DNA of 15,467 bases from an uncultured Prevotellaceae bacterium (GTDB lineage Bacteria; Bacteroidota; Bacteroidia; Bacteroidales; Bacteroidaceae): contig CAMZHP010000045.1 of assembly GCA_947306845.1 (NCBI GenBank), positions 1 to 15,467 on the forward strand, read 5' to 3'. Below the pieces are notes generated by a model. It saw only the letters and a list, made by a program, of their open reading frames with translations, was not told the origin of the DNA and ran no database searches. Positions 1 to 5,970 of this stretch are shown here, in pieces. The translations under genes were made by a program, and so were the position numbers. The first letter of the stretch is position 1. Every line of letters starts with the position of its first letter.

Positions 1-4
1 TCAT
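1..4 (-). CDS. Possible start of the next minus-strand gene (cut by window edge)
   Basis: An ATG lies at 4-2 on the minus strand, 17 bases after the last TCTAGA unit that follows prmC, preceded by an A-rich stretch (AAAAAACAAATAGCCACA) of the kind seen before Bacteroidota start codons. From memory, prmC in Bacteroidales is often followed by recX and pyrE, so this could be recX, but only one codon and one base are visible and the product cannot be read. Confidence 0.25.
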
Positions 5-21
5 TGTGGCTATTTGTTTTT

Positions 22-72
22 TCTAGATTTTCTAGATTCTCTAGATATTCTAGATTTTCTAGATACTCTAGA
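22..72. repeat. 9-bp tandem array of TCTAGA, six units, at the prmC stop codon
   Basis: Six perfect copies of the palindrome TCTAGA start at 22, 31, 40, 49, 58 and 67, exactly 9 bp apart, separated by variable AT-rich triplets. On the minus strand the unit reads ATC TAG Ann in the prmC frame, so the first unit supplies the prmC stop (70-68) and the other five add in-frame TAG codons behind it. The array fills nearly all of the space between prmC and the next possible start codon. Confidence 0.95.
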
Positions 73-1024
73 TATTATTGATGGCTTTGACAAACCTGGT
101 TTTTCCAAAATCGTCGTTGCGGGTGGTGACATCACGGAAGCCAGAAGCCGACAGCAGATGGGCGACATCTCCGGTGTGGGCGGCATTGCACTCAAAGAAG
201 AGCAGACCGCCAGGGCGCAGGTGAACCCTTGCATAACGTGCGATGGCGGAATAGAAACACAATGGGTCGGCATCAGGGACAAAGAGTGCCTCATGGGGCT
301 CATGCCGCAGGACATTGGGATGCATGGCTGCGGCCTCATGGTGGCAGATATAAGGGGGATTGCTGACAATGATGTCGAAAGTTTTCCCTTTGCTTTCGGC
401 GGTGATGTTGGCTTTTCTAGAATCTCTAGAGGCTCTAGATATTCTAGATTCTCTAGAGGCTTTAGATTCTTCTGTGGGCAGCTTGGTGGAGAGGATGTCT
501 TGCTGCCTGACATCAATCTGCGCTCCGAGGCGTGCCGCATTGTGCTGTGTTACTTTCAGCGCCTTGGGGGAGATGTCGTATGCCGTCACCTGGGCTCCCT
601 CTATCTCTAAGGCGAGGGTGACGGCTATGCAGCCGCTGCCACAGCCGATGTCAAGAATGCGGACAGATGCACTCTCCCTCCCCTTTGGGGAGGGCAGGGG
701 AGAGGTTTCCATCACCCATCTGCAGAGCACCTCGGTCTCGGGTCGTGGAATCAGCACTCCTGGCTCCACATGAAACATCCGGCCACAGAACATCGCCTTG
801 CCCAGCACATATTGTATGGGTTCGGTGGCCTGCAACCGCCGCATCATTTCTTGCAGCCGTTTTTGTTCTGAGTCATCCAACTGGCTTGTGCCGTAGCAAA
901 GCAGATCGGGCAGGCCAAGGCCAAATTCCGTCTCCATCAGCAGGCGCACCATCGCGCGTGCCTCGCCCGCTTCATAGGGAGGCACAAGTGACTGCCATAG
1001 TTGTTGATAACTGGGTCTTTCCAT
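68..1024 (-). CDS. prmC: PrmC, peptide chain release factor N5-glutamine methyltransferase
   Basis: This enzyme transfers a methyl group from S-adenosylmethionine to the glutamine of the GGQ motif in release factors RF1 and RF2, in the cytoplasm. The 318-residue product shows the family order: an N-terminal helical domain with the conserved stretch PIQYVLGKA (69-77) and IPRPETE (92-98), the SAM-binding motif DIGCGSG (125-131) and the catalytic NPPY (222-225). At 318 residues it is longer than usual (about 280). The excess lies in two low-complexity insertions: residues about 108-120, encoded by a GC-rich palindrome, and 187-203, a Ser-Arg-x repeat encoded by a TCTAGA array. Both sit in linkers between conserved motifs, so activity is probably kept. 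The start is ATG, about 48 bases below a strong promoter. The stop codon is contributed by another TCTAGA array. Confidence 0.95.
   Translation of the reverse strand: MERPSYQQLWQSLVPPYEAGEARAMVRLLMETEFGLGLPDLLCYGTSQLDDSEQKRLQEMMRRLQATEPIQYVLGKAMFCGRMFHVEPGVLIPRPETEVLCRWVMETSPLPSPKGRESASVRILDIGCGSGCIAVTLALEIEGAQVTAYDISPKALKVTQHNAARLGAQIDVRQQDILSTKLPTEESKASRESRISRASRDSRKANITAESKGKTFDIIVSNPPYICHHEAAAMHPNVLRHEPHEALFVPDADPLCFYSAIARYARVHLRPGGLLFFECNAAHTGDVAHLLSASGFRDVTTRNDDFGKTRFVKAINNI
416..466. repeat. 9-bp tandem TCTAGA array inside prmC
   Basis: Five perfect TCTAGA copies start at 416, 425, 434, 443 and 452 with 9-bp spacing, and a degenerate sixth (TTTAGA) starts at 461. On the minus strand the array is read TCT AGA nnn, giving Ser-Arg-x repeats at PrmC residues about 187-203, just before the NPPY motif. 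The frame differs from that of the array at 22-72, where the same unit yields TAG stops. Loss or gain of one 9-bp unit would keep the prmC frame. Confidence 0.95.
676..694. repeat. GC-rich palindrome inside prmC (REP-like)
   Basis: A perfect 8-bp inverted repeat, CCCTCCCC and GGGGAGGG around a TTT loop, is flanked by further CT-rich and GA-rich sequence (about 672-706). It is read in frame in prmC as the linker SPLPSPKGRES ahead of the SAM-binding motif. From memory, very similar CCTCCCC-nnn-GGGGAGG elements are dispersed in many bacterial genomes, including Bacteroidota, so I infer a dispersed repeat that inserted into the gene. Confidence 0.7.
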
Positions 1025-1076
1025 CCGATGATGATAAGTAGGTATTCAAAATTATACATATATATCATTACTTTGG

Positions 1077-1107
1077 CAAAGATAGTGCAAGACAAATGAA
1101 AATCAAA
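1077..1107 (-). promoter_or_regulatory. prmC promoter (Bacteroidota sigma-A type)
   Basis: On the minus strand a TTTG (-33 box, 1107-1104) is followed by a 19-nt spacer and TATCTTTG (-7 box, 1084-1077), matching the TTTG / TAnnTTTG consensus. Transcription would start near 1071-1074, giving a leader of about 48 bases that is AT-rich and lacks an obvious Shine-Dalgarno sequence. Confidence 0.8.
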
Positions 1108-1125
1108 GCAAATAGCTCAAATAAA

Positions 1126-1157
1126 TTTGGCTTTTCACTTGTTTCGTCGTATCTTTG
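1126..1157 (+). promoter_or_regulatory. ribD operon promoter (Bacteroidota sigma-A type)
   Basis: TTTG at 1126-1129, a 20-nt spacer and TATCTTTG at 1150-1157 match the Bacteroidota consensus. The expected transcription start falls about 3-6 bases after the -7 box, at or next to the ATG at 1163, so the transcript would be leaderless or nearly so if that ATG is used. The promoter stands back to back with the prmC promoter, with 18 bases between the two -33 boxes. Confidence 0.8.
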
Positions 1158-1162
1158 CAATC

Positions 1163-2119
1163 ATGAGTGACAAGCATGTGATAACAGATTCCCGACAGTC
1201 AGCCATCGATGAGATGTATATGCGGCGTTGCCTGCAATTGGCAGAGTGCGGACTGCTCACCACCCGTCCCAACCCGATGGTGGGGGCTGTGATCGTGGCA
1301 CAGGGACGCATCATCGGAGAAGGGTATCATGTGCGCTGCGGTGAAGGACATGCAGAGGTGAACGCCTTTGCCGCTGTGAGCAAGAGCGATGAGCCGCTTC
1401 TTCCTGAAGCGACAGTCTATGTCAGTCTGGAGCCATGTGCCCATTATGGGAAAACACCGCCTTGTGCTGATTTGATTGTCAGCAAGAGAGTCAAGCGCGT
1501 AGTCGTGGGATGTGTTGACCCCTTTGCCCGTGTTCAGGGAAAGGGCATCCAGCGCATCAGGGAAGCAGGCATCGAGGTGACTGTGGGGGTGTGTGAAGAG
1601 GAATGCCAGTGGCTCAACCGCCGTTTTTTCACTTTCCATCAGCATCATCGGCCCTACATCACCCTCAAATGGGCGCAGACCGCCGACGGATTCCTCGACG
1701 ACCATGGCAAGGCGGCGAGGATTTCAACGCCGTTTACCTCCATGCTGGTGCACCGGCTGCGGGCGGAACATGACGCTATCCTTGTGGGACGCGTGACGGA
1801 AGAGCGTGAGCATCCTCAGCTCAACGTGCGCCACTGGAGTGGTCCCGACCCGGTGAAAATGGTGCTCTCTTCTGACCATGGAATCGATGCCGTCTTTGAG
1901 GAGTGCCGAGACAGGCAACTGCTTTCCCTGCTTGTAGAGGGAGGAAGGGCCACATTGCAGTCGTTCATCGATGCAGGCCTTTGGGATGAGATAAGGGTTG
2001 AGACAGGAACTTTCGCTGTGGGCGACGGGACATCCTCCCCACAGGTTCCTTCAACAGCTACCCTGAGACAGCGCGACATGATTGACGGAAACATGATTAC
2101 TCTTTATAATAAAGCATGA
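1163..2119 (+). CDS. ribD: RibD, bifunctional riboflavin biosynthesis deaminase/reductase
   Basis: RibD carries out the second and third steps of riboflavin synthesis: deamination of the diaminohydroxy-phosphoribosylamino-pyrimidine and NADPH-dependent reduction of the ribosyl side chain. Counting from the ATG at 1163 the product has 318 residues. The N-terminal deaminase domain shows the zinc motifs HAE (63-65) and PCAHYGKTPPC (91-101). The C-terminal reductase domain begins at YITLKWAQTADG (165-176) and includes LLVEGG (256-261). The reductase half is rather compact. The open frame extends up to 1127, but that stretch overlaps the promoter and was excluded. A later ATG at 1214, just before YMRRCLQLA, is an alternative start that would give a 50-base leader. 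It is the first gene of a four-gene plus-strand run. Confidence 0.93.
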   Translation: MSDKHVITDSRQSAIDEMYMRRCLQLAECGLLTTRPNPMVGAVIVAQGRIIGEGYHVRCGEGHAEVNAFAAVSKSDEPLLPEATVYVSLEPCAHYGKTPPCADLIVSKRVKRVVVGCVDPFARVQGKGIQRIREAGIEVTVGVCEEECQWLNRRFFTFHQHHRPYITLKWAQTADGFLDDHGKAARISTPFTSMLVHRLRAEHDAILVGRVTEEREHPQLNVRHWSGPDPVKMVLSSDHGIDAVFEECRDRQLLSLLVEGGRATLQSFIDAGLWDEIRVETGTFAVGDGTSSPQVPSTATLRQRDMIDGNMITLYNKA

Positions 2120-2128
2120 CCTAAAAAG

Positions 2129-2974
2129 ATGAGAACAATCAAAAACAAATCCTTCGGTGGAGAGCGTCCACTCTTTGAATCACACGGGCTCCGACTGGAG
2201 AACGTCACCATCACCGAGGGTGAGTCGGGCATCAAAGAATGCAGCGACATCGAATGTGACCACTGCCACTTTGAGGGAAAATACCCCCTGTGGCATGTTG
2301 AAAGAAGCCTTATCACCAACTGCTATTTCGCGCCTGGGGCAAGGTCCGCCATCTGGTATTCCAACGACATGGAGATGACAGACTGCGTGATTGACGGACC
2401 GAAATTCTTCCGGGAGATGCGCAACCTCAAATTGCGCAATGTCACCATCAACGATGCCGATGAGACTTTTTGGAACATCGACGGGCTGCATATCGACAAT
2501 GTGATGCTGCATGAGGGTACCTATCCCTTCATGGGCTGCCGCAACGTCGTGGTCAACAACCTGAGAAGCGACAGCAAGTATGTCTTCCAATATGTGCGCG
2601 ACGTGGAGATACACCATGCGCATATCGTCACCAAGGATTCGTTCTGGGAGGTGGAGAATGTCACCATCTATGACTCTTACCTCGACGGAGAATACCTGGG
2701 ATGGCACTCCAAGAATCTCAGACTCATCAATTGCCACATCGGCGGTGAGCAGCCTCTCTGCTATGCCCATGACCTGGTGCTTGAGAACTGCACATTTGAC
2801 CCAGAGTGTGACCGTGCCTTTGAATATTCCACGCTGAAGGCCGATATCCGAGGCACCATCAAGAGTGTGAAAAATCCAGCCAGCGGAATCATCGTCGCCG
2901 ACGGTTACGGTGAGATTATCCTCGATGAGAACATCAAGGGGCCAGCTGACTGCCAAATCCTAACAAGAGCATGA
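2129..2974 (+). CDS. DUF3737 family right-handed beta-helix protein
   Basis: I recognise this 281-residue protein as DUF3737, a family with no established activity. It has no signal peptide or membrane segment, so it is probably cytoplasmic. Nearly the whole chain is a repeat of 19-20 residues: short hydrophobic strands, each followed by a turn with aromatic residues, start at about residues 21, 41, 61, 81, 100, 120, 140, 159, 178, 197, 216 and 236 (for example LRLENVTI, LKLRNVTI, LRLINCHI, LVLENCTF). This is the pattern of a pectate-lyase-like parallel beta-helix with about twelve coils. Asn and Cys recur at the same place in the coil. It starts 9 bases after ribD, behind an A-rich spacer, and its TGA overlaps the ATG of the next gene (ATGA), which implies translational coupling to the PatB-like enzyme. 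Confidence 0.85.
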   Translation: MRTIKNKSFGGERPLFESHGLRLENVTITEGESGIKECSDIECDHCHFEGKYPLWHVERSLITNCYFAPGARSAIWYSNDMEMTDCVIDGPKFFREMRNLKLRNVTINDADETFWNIDGLHIDNVMLHEGTYPFMGCRNVVVNNLRSDSKYVFQYVRDVEIHHAHIVTKDSFWEVENVTIYDSYLDGEYLGWHSKNLRLINCHIGGEQPLCYAHDLVLENCTFDPECDRAFEYSTLKADIRGTIKSVKNPASGIIVADGYGEIILDENIKGPADCQILTRA

Positions 2975-4137
2975 AAAGACAACACGATTTCGACACCCCC
3001 GTCGTCAGACGCAACACCCATTGTGTGAAATGGGACTGTGAGGAGGCTCAGGGTGCCATTCCCATGTGGGTGGCCGACATGGACTTCCCTGTGGCTCAGC
3101 CCATCACCGAGGCACTCATGAGACGAGTGGAGCACGGCGTATTTGGATACACACAAGTGCCCGATGCATATTATGACGCCATCATCAGGTGGTTTGAGTC
3201 ACGCCACGCATGGCACATCGATCGGGAGTGGATCATTTACACCTCGGGTGTGGTGCCTGCCCTCTCGGCCGTCATCAAGGCCCTGACGCTGCCCGGTGAT
3301 AAGGTGCTCCTGCAAACTCCTGTCTATAATTGTTTTTTCTCCTCTGTGTACAATAACGGATGTCAGGTGGTGGAGAATCTACTTCAATATGGGGACAACA
3401 CCTACCACATTGACTTCGATGACTTGGAACGTAAAGCCGCTGACCCGAAGGCAAGGCTTCTTGTGCTCTGCAATCCGCACAATCCTGCCGGGAGGGTATG
3501 GACAGCCGAGGAACTGAGGCATGTCAATGACATCTGTCAAAGAAACGGCGTGAGGGTGGTGTCGGATGAGATACACTGCGAATTGGTCATGCCTGGTTAC
3601 AGGTTCATTCCTTTCGCATCAGTGTCGAAAGAATGTCTCGACAACTCTGTCACACTCAACTCCCCCTCCAAGTCGTGGAATATTGCCGGGCTGCAGATTG
3701 CCAACATCATCTGCAGCGACAGCCAGGTGAGGGAGCGCATCGACCGGGCCATCAACATCAATGAGGTGTGCGATGTCAATCCCTTTGGCGTCGAGGCGCT
3801 CATGGCGGCATACAACGAGAGCGGATGGTGGATCGACCAGTTATGCGGATACCTGAAGGACAACTATGACTATCTGAGATCTTTTGTAGCCGAACACATG
3901 CCCAAAGTGGGAGTCACCACTTTGGAGGGAACCTACCTGGTGTGGCTTGACATCCGTCCACTGGCCATGACCAGTGATGAGGCCACACAGCGGCTGCTCA
4001 GTGAGGCAAAGGTGATGGTCAATAGTGGTACGATGTATGGCGAACGGGCAGGAGAAGGCTTCATCCGTGTCAATATCGCCTGTCCGCGCTCTCAGCTAAT
4101 ATCTGCCCTCGAAAGCATGTCGAAAGTGCTCGCATAA
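2971..4137 (+). CDS. patB: MalY/PatB family PLP-dependent C-S lyase / aminotransferase
   Basis: This is a fold-type I pyridoxal-phosphate enzyme of the MalY/PatB group, whose members cleave cystathionine and other cysteine thioethers; some also act as aminotransferases. The 388-residue length is normal. Visible family features are PMWVADMDFP (31-40), GYTQVP (59-64), the NPHNPAGRVW segment (168-177), DEIHCEL (199-205), SPSKSWN with the presumed PLP-binding lysine K234, and FIRVNIA with the carboxylate-binding arginine R366. The ATG overlaps the stop codon of the DUF3737 gene, so the two are probably co-translated. The exact substrate cannot be read from sequence. The symbol patB is by family; malY would be equally defensible. 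Confidence 0.9.
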   Translation: MKRQHDFDTPVVRRNTHCVKWDCEEAQGAIPMWVADMDFPVAQPITEALMRRVEHGVFGYTQVPDAYYDAIIRWFESRHAWHIDREWIIYTSGVVPALSAVIKALTLPGDKVLLQTPVYNCFFSSVYNNGCQVVENLLQYGDNTYHIDFDDLERKAADPKARLLVLCNPHNPAGRVWTAEELRHVNDICQRNGVRVVSDEIHCELVMPGYRFIPFASVSKECLDNSVTLNSPSKSWNIAGLQIANIICSDSQVRERIDRAININEVCDVNPFGVEALMAAYNESGWWIDQLCGYLKDNYDYLRSFVAEHMPKVGVTTLEGTYLVWLDIRPLAMTSDEATQRLLSEAKVMVNSGTMYGERAGEGFIRVNIACPRSQLISALESMSKVLA

Positions 4138-4141
4138 TAAT

Positions 4142-4162
4142 TTTCAATCTTCAATTTTCAAT
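4142..4162. repeat. 7-bp tandem array of TTCAAT before the gamma-carbonic-anhydrase start
   Basis: Three 7-bp units (TTTCAAT, CTTCAAT, TTTCAAT) run without a break from 4142 to 4162, ending 4 bases before the ATG at 4167. It fills almost the entire space after patB (stop at 4135-4137). No -7 box is visible here, so the gene is probably read from the upstream operon. The A/T-rich array may serve as an unstructured ribosome-loading leader, which is inference. Confidence 0.75.
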
Positions 4163-4166
4163 AAAA

Positions 4167-4706
4167 ATGGCTCTGATCAAATCTGTGAAAGGTCTCACAC
4201 CCAAATGGGGAAAAGACTGCTATTTCAGTGAGAACGCCTGTATTGTGGGCGATGTGGAAATGGGTGACGAATGTTCCATCTGGTTCAACGCCGTCGTGCG
4301 GGGAGATGTAGCTTTCATCCGAATGGGCAACCGTGTAAATGTTCAGGATGGGGCATGCGTGCATGTCACCTATGAAGTAGGACCCACCATCATCGAGGAC
4401 GATGTCTCCATCGGGCACAATGCCACCGTCCATGCCTGCACCATCCGAAAAGGGGCGCTTATCGGAATGGGCGCTACTGTGCTCGACAACGCAGAGGTGG
4501 GCAGAGGAGCCATTGTGGCAGCAGGGGCTTTGGTGCTCCAAGGCACAAAAATAGGCGAACATGAGATCTGGGGTGGCGTGCCGGCAAAATTCATCAAGAA
4601 AACACGCCCGGACCAGGCTGAGAGCTTTGCCGCACACTATGTGGGATATTCCAAATGGTATTTGGAGGAGGATAAGAAAGAGGGGGCTGGCAAGTCAGAC
4701 TTATAA
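4167..4706 (+). CDS. Gamma-carbonic-anhydrase-like hexapeptide-repeat protein
   Basis: This 179-residue protein belongs to the YrdA/PaaY/CaiE branch of the gamma-class carbonic anhydrase family, which forms left-handed parallel beta-helix trimers with metal at the subunit interfaces. The hexapeptide pattern runs from about residue 24 to 130 (for example CIVGDVEMGDECSIWFNAVV). The three expected metal-binding histidines are present: H66 in ACVHV, and H84 and H89 in SIGHNATVH. The C-terminal helix segment after GGVPAKFIKK (136-145) is also typical. Many family members lack proven carbonic anhydrase activity, so a role in CO2/bicarbonate exchange is only likely. It is the last gene of the plus-strand run, starts 29 bases after patB, and its last two codons overlap the convergent waaA gene. 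Confidence 0.9.
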   Translation: MALIKSVKGLTPKWGKDCYFSENACIVGDVEMGDECSIWFNAVVRGDVAFIRMGNRVNVQDGACVHVTYEVGPTIIEDDVSIGHNATVHACTIRKGALIGMGATVLDNAEVGRGAIVAAGALVLQGTKIGEHEIWGGVPAKFIKKTRPDQAESFAAHYVGYSKWYLEEDKKEGAGKSDL

Positions 4707-5918
4707 CTCCACTGCCTCCAGCACCTTGGCAGTGGCACCAGCCTGTCCTTTGACAAATGTTCCGGCCGACTGGCTGCTCTGGAGAAGGAAGGCGGCATCC
4801 GTGTCGAAACGTGCCATCAGTTCGTCGAACAACTCGTAACCATCAATCTCAAAACCGCCGCCACAGGCAAGCAGTCCCTGCGCTTCCTGAAAGCGCTTGT
4901 TGTTGGGGCCGAAGATGACCGGCATGTCCCATACCGCAGCTTCCAGCACATTGTGGATGCCTACGCCGAAGCCGCCACCGACGTATGCCACCTGACCGTA
5001 TTGGTAGATGCTCGACAGCAGACCAAAGCAGTTGATGATCAGACACCGGGCTTCTGAAGCCTCCTCGGGGGTGGTGTCAGTATAGTGCACGGTGGGCATG
5101 TTGAGCAAGGAATGGATCTGGCGCAGATGCTCGTCGCCGATGACATGGGGCGCGATGATGAGCCGCCAGTCGGGATGGGTGTTGAAAAAACTGATAAATA
5201 CTTCCTCGTCGGGGGGCCAGCTCGAACCAGCCACAAATACTTTATGTCCCTTGCTGAATGCCTCGGCGATGGGCAACTGCCGGGCGGCAGATTTAATTTG
5301 GAGCACACGGTCGAAACGTGTGTCGCCCACCACCGTGGAATTGTGAAGTCCCAAGCTCTCGAGCAGGCGCTGGCTTTCCTCGTTCTGCACGAAGAAATGG
5401 GTGATGCAGCGCAGCACATGGGCGTATTCATGGCCATACCATCTGAAAAACACCTGACTGGGCCGGAAGATGCTCGACACACTATAAACAGGGATGCCGC
5501 GGTGGCGCAGGATGTGAAGATAGTTGTACCAGAACTCGTACTTGATGAAAAACGCTTTGACCGGACGCACCAGTCGGAGGAAGCGGAGGGCGTTGAACGG
5601 CGTGTCGAGCGGAAGGTAGCAGATGATGTCGGCTCCCTCATAGTTCTTGCGCACCTCATAGCCTGACGGGGAGAAAAATGTGAGCAAGATTTTGTACTCG
5701 GGATGGTCGCGCCGGAGCGCCTCCATCAGCGGACGGCCTTGTTCAAATTCACCCAGAGAGGCCGCATGAAACCAGATGTAGTCGGCACCGGGAACGACCG
5801 ACTGGCGCAACACATCGAAGGCGGCGCGTTCTCCACGCCACATCTTGCGTACCTTCTCGTCGAAAAGACTGTAGATGGCTACGCCGAACAGATAGAGGTA
5901 TATCAGGATGTTGTACAA
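4701..5918 (-). CDS. waaA: WaaA (KdtA), 3-deoxy-D-manno-octulosonic acid transferase
   Basis: WaaA attaches Kdo from CMP-Kdo to lipid IVA at the cytoplasmic face of the inner membrane, the first step of lipopolysaccharide core assembly. The 405-residue product has an N-terminal membrane anchor (about 2-19), HAASLGE (51-57) with the presumed catalytic E57, VGDTRFDRV (197-205), GSSWPPDEE (231-239) and the C-terminal nucleotide-sugar motif GGGFGVGIHNVLE (314-326). The start is the TTG at 5918: an in-frame TAG lies two codons upstream, there is no ATG before residue 26, and the N terminus YNILIYLYLF matches the expected family beginning. It follows gltX by 44 bases on the same strand and is probably co-transcribed with it. 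Its stop overlaps that of the convergent gene. Confidence 0.93.
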   Translation of the reverse strand: MYNILIYLYLFGVAIYSLFDEKVRKMWRGERAAFDVLRQSVVPGADYIWFHAASLGEFEQGRPLMEALRRDHPEYKILLTFFSPSGYEVRKNYEGADIICYLPLDTPFNALRFLRLVRPVKAFFIKYEFWYNYLHILRHRGIPVYSVSSIFRPSQVFFRWYGHEYAHVLRCITHFFVQNEESQRLLESLGLHNSTVVGDTRFDRVLQIKSAARQLPIAEAFSKGHKVFVAGSSWPPDEEVFISFFNTHPDWRLIIAPHVIGDEHLRQIHSLLNMPTVHYTDTTPEEASEARCLIINCFGLLSSIYQYGQVAYVGGGFGVGIHNVLEAAVWDMPVIFGPNNKRFQEAQGLLACGGGFEIDGYELFDELMARFDTDAAFLLQSSQSAGTFVKGQAGATAKVLEAVEL

Positions 5919-5940
5919 TTCCTAACCGGTTTTCTTCATT

Positions 5941-5970
5941 GCTGGGTGCCGGATAGCAGAGGCTATCCCA
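5941..5970 (-). repeat. Inverted repeat at the gltX stop / waaA leader
   Basis: GGATAGC and GCTATCC (5951-5957 and 5962-5968) form a 7-bp stem with a 4-base loop. An alternative longer fold pairs GCTGGG (5941-5946) with CCCAGC (5967-5972) around ATAGC/GCTAT. The gltX TAG stop (5965-5963) lies within the stem. No T-tract follows on the minus strand, so a terminator is unlikely. An RNA structure between gltX and waaA that tunes waaA translation or processing is possible. Confidence 0.45.

Noticed and set aside
22..466. The regularly spaced TCTAGA clusters as a CRISPR array
   Set aside because: Units are 9 bp with 3-bp variable parts, far below CRISPR repeat and spacer sizes, and no cas genes are present.
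14..610. Plus-strand frame with Leu-Asp-x repeats (198 residues)
   Set aside because: It is antisense to prmC, and its LDxLDx repeats are only the complement reading of the TCTAGA arrays.
1127..1162. N-terminal extension of RibD
   Set aside because: This stretch contains the spacer and -7 box of the ribD promoter and has no similarity to RibD N termini.
2180..2956. 258-residue minus-strand frame opposite the DUF3737 gene
   Set aside because: It is a shadow of a strongly recognisable plus-strand gene, with no promoter and no recognisable motifs.
5951..5968. The gltX-waaA hairpin as a rho-independent terminator
   Set aside because: No T-tract follows on the minus strand and waaA begins 33 bases downstream with no promoter of its own visible.
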